From Streptomyces sp. NBC_01497 (GTDB lineage: Bacteria; Actinomycetota; Actinomycetes; Streptomycetales; Streptomycetaceae), in contig NZ_CP109427.1 of assembly GCF_036250695.1 (NCBI RefSeq), positions 434,001 through 498,000 of the forward strand: 64,000 nt of DNA, given 5' to 3'. The notes below the pieces were generated by a model. The model saw nothing but the letters and a program-made list of their open reading frames with translations. It searched no databases and was not told the DNA's origin. The position numbers were made by a program, and so were the translations under genes. This document shows positions 16,661 through 26,276 of this stretch, in pieces; the first letter of the stretch is position 1, and every line of letters starts with the position of its first letter.

Positions 16661-17226
16661 GACAACGACCGCCCGACCAGGTGTCGCCGCCGTGGCGTCG
16701 GCCCGAGGATGTGACCTCCGCGGCCGGTTCACCCGCCTTCCCCGGCCTGTTCGCCGATCTCCTCGACCGCCTCTGCCGTACCGCTCGTCCTTGTTGCCCT
16801 CCGCCGCGCTTCGGGCTGTGACCCGGCCGCAACGGAACGGGCGCAGGCTGCCGTTCGCCGCACGCCGCCTAGCGACGTCCTCAGTCGTGTGCCACGCATC
16901 CCCGGAAGGTGCTCCCCAAGCACTCAACGGGACCTGCGAGTTGCTCACCGGCCGCTACCGGGCGCCCGGCAGAACCTCTGGCACGCGGGGCATCCAGGCT
17001 TGCCGCCGTGTGCCGCCGGCCGACAGCGTCAGCGCCGTCCTCGCGGGACCTCGCCCCCTGTTGCCTCACGCAGGTCGGTCGTCGAACCGGCTGATGCGCT
17101 TCTTTTCCAAGGACGTCAGGGGTTCGCGCGAACCAATCGCCGGTTCGACGCATCACACCCCATTGGCAGCGGATCAAGCCCCGGACCAGGCGTGGTTACG
17201 CCTAAGACGGATGAACCGGCGCTTCG

Positions 17227-17272
17227 CCCGACTGTCGCCTCGCACGCCCCCGTGTGCGAGGCGACAGTCGGG
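17227..17272. repeat. Perfect 19-bp inverted repeat upstream of the S53 protease
   Basis: Arms 17227-17245 and 17254-17272 are perfectly complementary around an 8-nt loop. The hairpin lies 75 bp before the protease start, with no gene ending nearby, so it may shape the 5' leader or be an operator rather than a simple terminator. Confidence 0.9.
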
Positions 17273-17346
17273 GTGACGTGACGTCAGATCCGCTGCTGCC
17301 AAAGGACCAACGACCGCGAGCTACAGCAAAAGGAACGTGCAAGCCA

Positions 17347-18744
17347 ATGGATCGACTGCGAAGAGCACGAACAGGCAGACCGTCGAGGAAGAGGTCGTGG
17401 CGTACCACCGTGCTGGTGGGGATGGCAGCTGTCTCTGTGACGCTGTTCGGGCCGGGCATCCAGTCCGGGATCGCCGCCCCCTCCCCCGAAGCCGGGACCG
17501 CGTCCTCCCCCCGGGCGTCCGACAGCGGCGAGTCACCTGCCCGGCTCCACGCCGAGGTGGGCGCGGGAACTCTGCTCGAAAAGCACGGTGTCCATCCGGT
17601 CTGCCCTCAGTGCGACGCCGAGATCGTCACCGAGAAAGCCGGAGGCTCCGCCCCGCTGAGTTCCTCCGCACCGGCCGGCTACGGGCCCGGGGACCTGAGC
17701 GCCGCCTACAGCCTGCCTGCCACTTCGACCAGCACCGCGACCATCGCCATCATTGACGCAGGCGTCGACGCCACACTCAAGCACGACCTCGCCACGTACC
17801 GTTCGACATTCGGCCTGCCTGCTTGTTCGGTGGCGTCAGGCTGCCTCACACTGAAGAACTACACCGGCGGCGCCCAGCCGGCCCCGCAGTCCTCCGCCCA
17901 GGGTGCCGCGGCGGAGGAGGCGGTCGCCGAGGAGACCTCGCTCGACCTGGACGTGGCCTCCGCGTCCTGCCCGTCCTGCCGTCTGCTGGAGATCTCCGTC
18001 CCCTGGCAGGACTCCCAGGACAACAACGACGTCACGACACGCGACTTCGCCAAAGCCGTGAACCTCGCGGTGTCCGACGGCGCGTCGGCCGTCTCCGTCA
18101 GCTACGGCTTTTCGGCGGACGTGACGAACACCCATGGCTACGACCTGTCCGCCTTCACGCACAAGGGCGTCGCGATCACCGCATCGGCCGGCGACATCGG
18201 CTTCAACGGCGGTATCCATCAGTCCTGGCCGTCCGATCTGCCCTCGGTGATCAGCGTCGGCGGTGTGACCCTGCCCGACTCGGGCTCGCCGTCGGCGTGG
18301 ACCCTCGGTGGCAGCGGGTGCGAGACGGACTTTCCGGCCGCCACAGGCCAGCCCGCCGCGGTGACGGCCGCCTGCGGCCACCACCGCTCGGCCACCGACG
18401 TCTCGGCGGACGCCGACCCTTCGACGGGCGTCGCCGTCTTCGACACCGACGCACCCGGCTCGGGCGTGCCCGACCGCTGGATCATCGCCGGTGGCACCAG
18501 CGCCTCCGCGCCGTACATCGCCGGTCTGTTCGCCCGGGCGGACCACCTGGCCCCGGTCAACGGTCCGATGTCGCTGTACAGCGCCCCGGCGGCCGACTTC
18601 GAGGACGTCACCACCGGCAACAACGAGATCTACCACGCGTGTGCCGACTACACGGGCATCAGCGCTTCCGTGTGCAACGCGGGGCCGGGCTGGGACGGCC
18701 CCACCGGGCTCGGCATACCCGACGGTCTCGGCGCTTTCAGTTAG
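17347..18744 (+). CDS. Secreted sedolisin-like serine-carboxyl protease (S53)
   Basis: A 465-residue exported protease of the sedolisin type (serine-carboxyl peptidases, usually acid-active). A basic N-terminus and hydrophobic segment ending near IQSGIAA act as signal peptide. The catalytic residues are visible: E196 and D200 in EETSLDLD, the oxyanion-hole D283 in SAGDIGF, and S385 in GGTSASAP. The VTTGNN segment near residue 423 fits the family's calcium site. The pro-region is only about 75 residues, much shorter than the ~150-residue activation domain of classical sedolisins, and contains a VCPQC pair. Start: ATG at 17347, with AAAAGGA 12 bases upstream. A related, larger protease lies 2 kb downstream on the same strand, suggesting an old duplication. 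Confidence 0.9.
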   Translation: MDRLRRARTGRPSRKRSWRTTVLVGMAAVSVTLFGPGIQSGIAAPSPEAGTASSPRASDSGESPARLHAEVGAGTLLEKHGVHPVCPQCDAEIVTEKAGGSAPLSSSAPAGYGPGDLSAAYSLPATSTSTATIAIIDAGVDATLKHDLATYRSTFGLPACSVASGCLTLKNYTGGAQPAPQSSAQGAAAEEAVAEETSLDLDVASASCPSCRLLEISVPWQDSQDNNDVTTRDFAKAVNLAVSDGASAVSVSYGFSADVTNTHGYDLSAFTHKGVAITASAGDIGFNGGIHQSWPSDLPSVISVGGVTLPDSGSPSAWTLGGSGCETDFPAATGQPAAVTAACGHHRSATDVSADADPSTGVAVFDTDAPGSGVPDRWIIAGGTSASAPYIAGLFARADHLAPVNGPMSLYSAPAADFEDVTTGNNEIYHACADYTGISASVCNAGPGWDGPTGLGIPDGLGAFS

Positions 18745-18828
18745 GTCCTCTCCGAGCAAGGTCCAGCCACTGGGCACGACACCTGACATACGGCGGCACG
18801 GACATGTGCCTGCCCGAAAGGACTCTCC

Positions 18829-19359
18829 ATGCGTCGAATGACGCCTACCGCGACAGTCGGGGTGGCGATCGCTGCCGCGCTGCTGGCCGGTTCCGGAATC
18901 GCGACCGCCGATACCGACCAGGTCACGGCCAAGCCCGCCGCCTGCGGCATCAACGACGTGTCGTTCTACTTCGGCGGCGCCTCCTCCGGGATCGGGCAAC
19001 GCAGCTTTGACATCACACTGCTCGCCCACGACGGCGTCGCCTGCACGCTGACGGACATCCCGCTGATATCCGTCGGTGGTCCGCCGAGCCAGAAGACGCC
19101 GATACCGCTCTCGGTCAACGGCCGGGGCGGTTCCCTGGTCCTGCGCCCCAACTCCCCCTTGCACGCGAGTGTCTTCTACTCCGCGCCCGACACGGCTGAG
19201 GACACCATCCAGGTCAGCTCGCTGACACTGGCCATGCCCGATCACACCAGCCTCAGCACGTCGTTCCTGTTCCCCGGCACCATGGACATCTACTCGGGCG
19301 GTGTCTTCGTCACGGCGTGGACCACCGGACTGGGTCTGGGACAGGGCGAGGAGGGCTGA
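18829..19359 (+). CDS. Secreted DUF4232-like protein
   Basis: A 176-residue exported protein. The signal peptide is clear: MRRMTPTATVGVAIAAALLA followed by GSGIATA, cleaved near residue 27. The mature domain is a predicted all-beta fold with one Cys near its start (PAACGIND) and a second in VACTLTDIPLISVGG, the layout of the actinobacterial DUF4232 domain, whose two Cys residues should form a disulfide. The function of this family is unknown. The ATG at 18829 has GAAAGGAC upstream. The gene starts 84 bp after the S53 protease on the same strand and could be co-transcribed with it; a role alongside the proteases is a guess from position. Confidence 0.82.
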   Translation: MRRMTPTATVGVAIAAALLAGSGIATADTDQVTAKPAACGINDVSFYFGGASSGIGQRSFDITLLAHDGVACTLTDIPLISVGGPPSQKTPIPLSVNGRGGSLVLRPNSPLHASVFYSAPDTAEDTIQVSSLTLAMPDHTSLSTSFLFPGTMDIYSGGVFVTAWTTGLGLGQGEEG

Positions 19360-19496
19360 TACCGGGGGCGCCGGGGCCCCGCGGCCGGGTGGCTGACACG
19401 TCACCACGCCCGGCGGGACCCGGCGCCCACGCGTCCCCCTCGTCCACATCGGTCACCAGCCACTGCCGGTCGGCTTCCGCAGGAGCAAGGACACGA

Positions 19497-19673
19497 TCAC
19501 CTCGGAAGGGAATCCCAGGCCGCGTACCCGACCAGCCCGAGAGCGACGATGGCGGCACCGGCCAGCAGGAGGAGGACGCAGCCGATCAGGCCCGGGATCA
19601 GCTCATCGAGAAAGCCCCCTACGATCTCCACGACGATCTCGCCGACGCCCTTCGCGACCTTACGGACTCCCAC
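19497..19673 (-). CDS. Small single-pass membrane protein (58 residues)
   Basis: A short minus-strand gene starts at a GTG at 19673 with a GGGGGAGA ribosome site six bases upstream. It encodes 58 residues: a short amphipathic beginning (VRKVAKGVGEIVVEIVGGF) followed by a strongly hydrophobic helix (LIGCVLLLLAGAAIVALGLV) and a polar tail ending DSLPR. The third codon positions are nearly all G or C, as in real genes here. I do not recognise the family. It is convergent with the DUF4232-like gene. A small membrane-inserted regulator or stress protein would fit the shape, but nothing in the sequence shows the role. Confidence 0.6.
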   Translation of the reverse strand: MGVRKVAKGVGEIVVEIVGGFLDELIPGLIGCVLLLLAGAAIVALGLVGYAAWDSLPR

Positions 19674-20054
19674 AGCTCTCCCCCGCCTTCGCTCGCTGGG
19701 GCGCGCACCGCCCCGGCTTCTGCTCGATTCCTATCAGTCGCTTCGGCGGGAACTGATCGCTTCCCACCAGGATTCCACCCATGGTGTGTTGTCGGGGCCG
19801 GACGCGAAGTCGCCCACCGGTCCCGGCCGCCAATCGATGCCGCTGCGCCGGCCCCGGCCGACAGGGACGGTCGGCAGGCGCTCCCGTCGTCGTGCGGCGT
19901 GGACCCGCCCGGCCCGCCGCGCCGGCGCTCGACGTGTCGGTGCCGCAGCCCCGTCGCCGAGCCGCGAAGTCCACCCGAAGTACGTGAGGGACAGCGGAAG
20001 GGGTGGCGCCACGGGCCGATGGAACGAAGACCGGCATCACTCTTCAGGTCGTGA
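19674..20054. other. Intergenic region of about 380 bp
   Basis: No gene or clear regulatory motif seen. The start of the small membrane-protein gene lies at the left end and the permease remnant at the right end. Confidence 0.5.
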
Positions 20055-20360
20055 GTAAGGCCCGCGCGGCAGCGGTTGCTCTTCCTGACGCTCTGCGTCC
20101 TGCTGACGGCCGCGGCCGTCGCGGCCGCGGGGACGATCGGCTTCGTCGCCCTGGTCGCCCCGCACGCCGCCCGGACCCTGGCCGACCGCCGGCATGTACG
20201 CGTCCTGCCCGTGGCCATGCTGCTCGGCGCCGTCCTGGTCACCCTCGCGGACCTGCTCGGCCGCACCGTGATCGCCCCGGCGCAGCTCGGCGCGGGCCTG
20301 ATGACGGCGATGGTCGGCACCCCGTACTTCGTCCGGCTGCTGCTGCGGGGCCGGCGGTAG
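20055..20360 (+). pseudogene. FecCD-family iron-siderophore permease, C-terminal remnant
   Basis: The frame ending at a TAG at 20358-20360 encodes the last 95 or so residues of a BtuC/FecCD-type ABC permease: GTIGFVALVAPHAARTLADR, then LPVAMLLGAVLVTLADLLGR, then LGAGLMTAMVGTPYFVRLLL. Both the GxIGFVxLxxPHxAR and the GxxTAxxGxPxFxxLL family motifs are present. An in-frame stop a few codons upstream and the absence of the first two thirds of the protein show that it is not functional. No binding protein or ATPase partner is nearby. As with other remnants in this window, the 3' end is the part that survives. Confidence 0.85.
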
Positions 20361-20764
20361 GCAACCACGGGGCGGTCCGCCTGCCCCGTGCCGCGGGTCG
20401 CCGTCCTCGCGCGGTCCGTCCGTGCGGCCGGCGCCGGGCCCGGCGCCGGGCCCGGCGGCCCGGCCGGGAATCGGGCGTCAGGGCTCGCGCCCGGCCTGAA
20501 CCCGCCCATCGACGCGCACGACCTCCGCGGGTCCGCGTCGGACCGCTCGCGGCGTACGCGCCCCGTACGGCCTCGCCGTCGCGCCAGCCGCGCCAACCTC
20601 GCCCACGCACAGGGGCGTTGACTCCAGCTGAGCGCACCCGCCCCATTGATCAGCGTTCCCGCGAGACCCCATTGACATGGATCGGTCACCAGTTCCACTG
20701 TGTGCCGTTGGCGCCTCCTGCGGTGTACGGGACGCCTTTCGCCGAATATCAACGGGAGTGGTCG
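20361..20764. other. Leader region of the multidomain protease
   Basis: A GC-rich palindromic tract at about 20430-20467 may terminate the old permease transcript. A TTGACA hexamer at 20672-20677, about 90 bp before the protease start, is a possible -35 element, but I see no convincing -10 partner. Confidence 0.4.
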
Positions 20765-23700
20765 GTGCGCAGACACGGAAGATCGGGCCCCCTGACGGGC
20801 CGAAGGGGACCGAGGGCGCTGGCGCTGCTCGGCGCCGTCGCACTCGCGGTGCTGGGTGTGACGGCGCCGGCGGCGTCCGCGGGTCCCGCGCCGGCGGCGC
20901 CCGCTGCCGGAAGCGGCGAGGCGTCGTACAAACCCGTTTGCGGCACACCGGAAGCGGGCCAGTTCGCCTGCTTCGCGCTGCGCCGCACCGACGTGTCGGC
21001 GGCCCGCGGCCTGCGCGCCGCCGCCGCACCCGCCGGGTACGGTCCCACCGACCTGCAGAGCGCCTACAACCTCCCCTCCGACGGGGGCGCGGGCCAGACC
21101 ATCGCGATCGTCGACGCCTACGACGACCCCGCGGCGGAGTCCGATCTCGCCCTCTACCGGCAGCAGTTCGGTCTGCCTGCCTGCACGGCAGCCGACGGCT
21201 GCTTCACGAAGGTGGACCAGCGAGGCGGCACGGACTACCCGGAGCCGAGCACCGACTGGGCGGGCGAGATATCCCTCGACCTCGACATGGTCTCCGCGGC
21301 AGCGCCCAACGCGCACATCCTCCTCGTCGAGGGCGACGACCCGAGCGGCGACAACCTCGGCGCGTCCGTCGACACCGCGGTGGCGCTGGGAGCCAAGTAC
21401 GTGTCCAACTCGTACGGCACCGACTACCGGGGCGGCCCCGGCAGCGGTGAGGACCCGTCGGAGGCCACCTCCCTCGACGCGCACTACAACCACCCGGGCG
21501 TCGCGGTCGTCGCTTCGTCCGGTGACTACGCCTACGGCGTCTCGTATCCGGCGGCCTCCCCGTACGTCACCTCGGTCGGCGGCACCTCGCTGAACCGGGA
21601 CGGGGACAGCGCCCGGGGCTGGTCCGAGGCTGCCTGGGCGAACGCGGGCTCCGGGTGCTCGCTGTACGAGCCCAAGCCGGCCTTCCAGCAGGACACCGGC
21701 TGCGCGAACCGTGCCGTCGCCGACGTCTCCGCGGTGGCCGACCCGGCGACAGGCGTAGCGGTCTACCAGACCTACGGCAACACCGGCTGGTCGGTCTACG
21801 GCGGCACCAGCGCGTCCTCGCCGATCATCGCCTCGGTGTACGCGGACGCGGCCACCCCGGTCGCGGGCACCTACCCCAACGCCTATCCGTACGCCGACCG
21901 CGCCGGGCTCAACGACGTCACCGCGGGCAGCAACGGCAGTTGCGATCCCACGTACCTGTGCCGCGCCGCCGAGGGCTACGACGGTCCCACCGGCCTCGGC
22001 ACCCCGAACGGACTGCAGTCCTTCCGCACCGGACCGCACGGCCAGTTGTCCGGGACACTCACCGACAGCGGCACGGGCAAGCCCGTCGTCGGTGCCACGC
22101 TCTCCTCGGGGACCGACTCCGCCCGCACCGACGCCGGGGGCCACTACACCCTGGCCCTGCCGGCCGGCAGCCATGACGTCACCGCCACCGCCTTCGGGTA
22201 CGCCACCCGCACCCTGAAGAACCTCTCGATCGCCGACGGCGTCTCGCTCACCCGGAACATCACCGTCAGCCGGGTGCCCAGCGAGACCGTCACGGGCAAG
22301 GTCACCGACGGCTCGGGCCACGGATGGCCGCTCTACGCCAAAATCGGTGTCACCGGTGACCCCAACGCCGTGTGGAGCGACCCCGCCACCGGGGCCTACA
22401 AAGTGACACTGCCGCGCGACGCCGACTTCACCCTCGACGTGGCAGCCGTCGCGCCCGGGTACCGCGCCCTGACCAAGAAGATCCACGTCGGCAGGAAGGC
22501 ACTCACCGCCGACCTCCGGCTGACCGCCGACCCGTGGGCCGCCACCGCCCCGGGCTACGCGGTCCACCTGACGGGAAAGACCGAGACCTTCGACTCCACC
22601 ACCGCGCCGCCGCAGGGGTGGGCGGTCACCAACGCACCTGACACCGTGGGAGGTTGGGAGTTCGACGACCCGGCAGGCGAGGGCAACAACACCGGTGGCG
22701 AGGGCTCCTTCGCCGTCGTGGACAGCACCTACTACGGCTGGGACGCGAGCCAGGACTCCGACCTCACCAGCCCCGTCTACGACTTCACCGGCAAGGACAC
22801 GCCCGAGCTCGCCTTCGACATGATGTACACCTGGAACCCGTCACGGATGAACTTCGGTGTGGAGGCCTCCGACGACGGCGGAGCCACCTGGTCGACGGTC
22901 TGGTCCCCCGAGGACGGCGTGTACTACGCCGGACCCACACCGGTGGTCGTACCCCTCTCCGCCTACGCGAACGCCCCTTCCGTGCAACTGCGGTTCCACT
23001 ACGCGGCAACGGGCGTCTGGTTCTGGGGTGTCGACGACGTCTTCGTCGGGCAGCGCGACTTCACCCCCACGCCCGGCGGCCTGGTCGTCGGCACCGTGAA
23101 GGACGCGAACACCGGCCTGCCCGCGACGGCCGCCACCGTCACCGACGACAGCGACCCCGCCGTACGCACCCAGACCGTGGCCACTCCCGAGGACCCCACG
23201 CTGGACGACGGGTACTTCTCACTGTTCACCCCTGATCCCGGCAAGCACACCCTCACCGCGGCCAAGAGCAACTACGCCGACCAGCCGAAGGCACTGACCG
23301 TACGGGCGGACCGCGCCACCGCCGTCGCGTACTCCCTGAAGGCCGGACGGCTGACCGTCACGCCAGGCAGCATCGAGGCCACCACGCCGCCCGGCAAGCA
23401 GGTCACGAAGAAACTGAGAATCACCAACACTGGTACCGCGAAGGCCACGTTGACGCTGGGTGAACAGGCCGGCACGCTGCTCCCCGACGCTGCCCGGGGC
23501 GCGCCCCTGCAGCGCGTCAAGGGCGACTATCCGCTCGGCCGCGCCCGCACCACCGCCCCCGCCGGCTCCGCACCCGCGGGCCACGCGGCACCGCCCCCGG
23601 TCAGCTCCTGGCAGAGCGCACCCGATCTCCCGGCGGCCATGATGGACATCACCGCCGACAGCCACCAGGGCAAGCTCTACTCCGGCTTCGGCGACCCCGG

Positions 23701-24703
23701 GTTCTCCATCAACGGCACCGGGGACAGCAACGAGCTGTACGTCCTCGACCCGGGCGCCGACACCTGGAAGCAACTGGCCGACGCCACCGATGCCCGGGAA
23801 GCACCGGGACACGGCTTCATCGGCGACAAGCTCTACATCGCCGGCGGCTGGTCCGGCTCCGACCTGGCCCCGGACGCGAAGCTGGAGGTGTACGACACCG
23901 CCACCGACACGTGGTCGGCCGGTGCCCCCGATCCGCGCCCGCACGCGGGTTCGGGCTCCGCCGTACTCGACGGGAAGCTCTACCTCGTCGGCGGCTGCGA
24001 CGTGGGCTGCGGCGTCTCCGACGTCACCGTGTACGACCCGGCAAGCGACACCTGGACCCAGGCCACCGACTACCCCGAGCCTGTCTCCTGGGTGTCCTGC
24101 GCGCCCGTCGAGGGCAAGCTCTACTGCGGCGGCGGTGCGACCGACGCCGGGAACATCGCTCACACGTATGTCTACGACCCGGCGTCCGACACATGGGCGC
24201 GACTCGCGGACATGCCGGTGCCGTTGTGGGGCTCGGCGTACGCCGCCGCGAACGGCCTGCTGGTGGTGTCCGGCGGCGTGAGCGGCGACGACCTGAGCAA
24301 CCAGAGCTTCGCCTACGACCCGCACAAGGGCGCCTGGAGCACTCTGCCCAACGCGGTCACCGCCACCTACCGCGGCGGCGGCGCACTCGGCTTCTACAAG
24401 GTCGGCGGCGGAACCGGCGGGCTGGCCGTCACCTCAGTGGTGGAGAACCTGCCCGGCTTCGCGGTCGATCCGGCCTCGGACGTCCCCTGGCTGAAGGAGA
24501 GCGCACAACGGCTCACCCTGCGGCCCGGGGCCGGCGTCACCGTCACCGTGACCCTGGACGCGCGCGCGACCCGGACGACCGGACCGGGCGATTACCTCGC
24601 CCGGCTCGACTTCGGCACGGACACGCCGTACGCGCTGCCACCGGTCGCGGTGACCCTCCACATCACTGCACCGGGGCGCCCGTCGGGGCGTTCCGCGGGA
24701 TAG
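20765..24703 (+). CDS. Giant secreted S53-like protease with CarboxypepD_reg-like and Kelch domains
   Basis: A 1312-residue exported protein starting at the GTG at 20765, with GGGAG six bases upstream; the frame further upstream is not coding. The signal peptide ends near residue 38 (PAASAG). A sedolisin-type domain follows (about 85-420) with E168 and D172 in GEISLDLD, oxyanion D in SSGDYAYG and S349 in GGTSASSP, plus a VTAGSN calcium-site segment. Next come two carboxypeptidase-regulatory-like beta domains (about 423-590), a jelly-roll-like domain (about 600-765), a third regulatory-like domain (about 766-860), an Ig-like module, Kelch repeats (about 947-1225; LYVLDPGADTWKQLA and similar) and a C-terminal beta domain. 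The proteolytic core resembles the protein at 17347. The beta modules probably hold the enzyme to a substrate or the cell wall (inference). Confidence 0.92.
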   Translation: MRRHGRSGPLTGRRGPRALALLGAVALAVLGVTAPAASAGPAPAAPAAGSGEASYKPVCGTPEAGQFACFALRRTDVSAARGLRAAAAPAGYGPTDLQSAYNLPSDGGAGQTIAIVDAYDDPAAESDLALYRQQFGLPACTAADGCFTKVDQRGGTDYPEPSTDWAGEISLDLDMVSAAAPNAHILLVEGDDPSGDNLGASVDTAVALGAKYVSNSYGTDYRGGPGSGEDPSEATSLDAHYNHPGVAVVASSGDYAYGVSYPAASPYVTSVGGTSLNRDGDSARGWSEAAWANAGSGCSLYEPKPAFQQDTGCANRAVADVSAVADPATGVAVYQTYGNTGWSVYGGTSASSPIIASVYADAATPVAGTYPNAYPYADRAGLNDVTAGSNGSCDPTYLCRAAEGYDGPTGLGTPNGLQSFRTGPHGQLSGTLTDSGTGKPVVGATLSSGTDSARTDAGGHYTLALPAGSHDVTATAFGYATRTLKNLSIADGVSLTRNITVSRVPSETVTGKVTDGSGHGWPLYAKIGVTGDPNAVWSDPATGAYKVTLPRDADFTLDVAAVAPGYRALTKKIHVGRKALTADLRLTADPWAATAPGYAVHLTGKTETFDSTTAPPQGWAVTNAPDTVGGWEFDDPAGEGNNTGGEGSFAVVDSTYYGWDASQDSDLTSPVYDFTGKDTPELAFDMMYTWNPSRMNFGVEASDDGGATWSTVWSPEDGVYYAGPTPVVVPLSAYANAPSVQLRFHYAATGVWFWGVDDVFVGQRDFTPTPGGLVVGTVKDANTGLPATAATVTDDSDPAVRTQTVATPEDPTLDDGYFSLFTPDPGKHTLTAAKSNYADQPKALTVRADRATAVAYSLKAGRLTVTPGSIEATTPPGKQVTKKLRITNTGTAKATLTLGEQAGTLLPDAARGAPLQRVKGDYPLGRARTTAPAGSAPAGHAAPPPVSSWQSAPDLPAAMMDITADSHQGKLYSGFGDPGFSINGTGDSNELYVLDPGADTWKQLADATDAREAPGHGFIGDKLYIAGGWSGSDLAPDAKLEVYDTATDTWSAGAPDPRPHAGSGSAVLDGKLYLVGGCDVGCGVSDVTVYDPASDTWTQATDYPEPVSWVSCAPVEGKLYCGGGATDAGNIAHTYVYDPASDTWARLADMPVPLWGSAYAAANGLLVVSGGVSGDDLSNQSFAYDPHKGAWSTLPNAVTATYRGGGALGFYKVGGGTGGLAVTSVVENLPGFAVDPASDVPWLKESAQRLTLRPGAGVTVTVTLDARATRTTGPGDYLARLDFGTDTPYALPPVAVTLHITAPGRPSGRSAG

Positions 24704-25111
24704 GAATGTGGTGGGCCGAATCCAGCAGTCTCCAAGAGTCCTCAACGGACAGACCCGGAGGAGGAACGAGACGATGGCGACGGCGGCGGCTGCCTGGGCA
24801 TCGGGCCTGCGGTGAACACCGTGCCCTCGCCTGGTGATCGGCGGGCGCCACGCCCGCTCCCCCGGCTCCACGGTCCGGCTGTCTCCTGCGACAACGCCTG
24901 ACCGAACCTCGATGACCATTCCGAGACCTGGTGGGCCCCTCGCCGAGGGGCCCACCAGATGGCTCGACGGGCGCTCGGCAAGGCGCCCCATGCATCCGGT
25001 CCGATGGCGGCCTCCGTAGAATCCCCCCTGCGACCAACCCCCTTGACGCTGTGGCGCCGTGGCGGGGACCGATGGCGTTGGCCACTGCCTCGCCCCGGTA
25101 CTCTCCGCACG
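24704..25111. other. 408-bp intergenic region with a terminator
   Basis: It holds the terminator at 24928-24958 and then the short leader of the inositol-monophosphatase-like gene. No gene seen. Confidence 0.6.
24928..24958 (+). terminator. Terminator hairpin downstream of the giant protease
   Basis: Perfect 15-bp arms (24928-24942 and 24944-24958) surround a single base, about 225 bp after the protease stop codon. The stem is GC-rich and lacks a T-run, in the usual Streptomyces style. Confidence 0.75.
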
Positions 25112-25909
25112 GTGAGCAACTCGCGTGCAGCCGCCGACGACGCCGAGGTAGCCATGGTCGCGGCATGCGCCGGCGCGGACGTGGTGCGCACGCTGTACGG
25201 CCGGCGGCTCACCCGTATCGACAAGGGCGCCGGAGACTTCGCCACGACCGCCGATGTGGAGGCCGAACGGCGGATTCTCCGCGTCATCCGCGCCGCGCGG
25301 CCCCATGACGCGGTGCTCGGAGAAGAAGGCGGGCAGCAGGGCCAGCTCGGTGCCGTACGGCAGTGGCTGGTGGATCCCCTGTGCGGCACGCTCAACTACG
25401 CTGTCGGCAGCATGCTGGTGGCCGTCAACGTGGCGTTGCGCAACGGGGCAGCCGCCGTGGCCGACCCGTTCAGCGGTGATGTCTTCTTCACGGACGGCGA
25501 GACCGCTTGGGGTCGGCCGGACAGGGCGGACCCGCAACTGACGCCCACGCCCGTCACGCGCTTGGTGGATGTGAACCTGGATCCGCCGTTTCCGAACGCC
25601 CCCGGCTTCCGGGCCGTGGACCTGCTGGCTCACCCGGGTTTCGCCGAGCACTTCCGGCCGCGCGTCGTGTCCACGACCTTGGCCCTGGCGTGGGTCGCGG
25701 CGGGAAAACGGGCCGCGTACGTGACCGATGGCGGCGACCTGTTGGGCAGTGTGCACTTCGCCGCCGGCATAGCTCTCTGCCGGGCTGCCGGGTGCGTGGT
25801 CACGGGGATCGACGGTTCGCCGATCGGAGCATCGAGCCGCGGGCTCGTCGCAGCGGCCGACGCCGAGACCCACGGGCTCCTGATGTCCGTCATCCGCAGC
25901 CGAAGTTGA
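25112..25909 (+). CDS. Inositol monophosphatase-like protein with altered active site
   Basis: A 265-residue cytoplasmic protein of the inositol monophosphatase/FIG superfamily, Mg-dependent sugar-phosphate phosphatases. The motif LGEEGG and the strand WLVDPLCGTLNY are visible. The family motif DPxDGTxN has Cys in place of the second, metal-binding Asp, and the C-terminal WDxAAG is SVHFAAG here. The first metal-site acids (E in EEGG, first D in VDPLC) remain, but loss of the other two acidic ligands suggests weak, changed or absent phosphatase activity. The GTG at 25112 is the likely start because the residues upstream are not family-like. It appears monocistronic. I infer a diverged phosphatase; a binding-only role is possible. 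Confidence 0.82.
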   Translation: MSNSRAAADDAEVAMVAACAGADVVRTLYGRRLTRIDKGAGDFATTADVEAERRILRVIRAARPHDAVLGEEGGQQGQLGAVRQWLVDPLCGTLNYAVGSMLVAVNVALRNGAAAVADPFSGDVFFTDGETAWGRPDRADPQLTPTPVTRLVDVNLDPPFPNAPGFRAVDLLAHPGFAEHFRPRVVSTTLALAWVAAGKRAAYVTDGGDLLGSVHFAAGIALCRAAGCVVTGIDGSPIGASSRGLVAAADAETHGLLMSVIRSRS

Positions 25910-26276
25910 CGCGATGATGACGGGAGGCGTCGTCGCTGGTTGACGGCCACGGCCGGGGGCGATCGTCGTCCGCCCGGGCGGAGCAACACGCGGCACCGAC
26001 CGCAGGGTCGTCCCCGGCGGGGCGGCCACCCAGCTCACCGTGCACCTCGGTCAACGACGACGCCCCGACGCGGTGCGTAGCCGACGCGTTCGCCGTCCAC
26101 TTCGGATACAGCACGCACCATCGAGCACGGGCCCCGGGGGTATGCCCCACATCCCGGTGCGCGACGAGGACCGCGTCCATGCACCCGATGTGCCGCGCCG
26201 CCGCGTGAACCATGCGCAAGGGCATGACAGAGCCGCCCGTGCCAGGTACCGGCCCCGGCCCCCACCTGTGGTGCCT
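25910..26276. other. Gene-free stretch between convergent genes
   Basis: No supported gene. Some minus-strand stretches (about 26020-26220) have moderate coding-like composition but no recognisable product. Confidence 0.45.

Larger units (their letters stand above)
16537..17346. other. 810-bp gene-free stretch with strong inverted repeats
   Basis: No frame here has convincing coding character. Two large stem-loops, annotated separately, lie at 16605-16660 and 17227-17272. The right end is the leader of the S53 protease. Confidence 0.6.
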
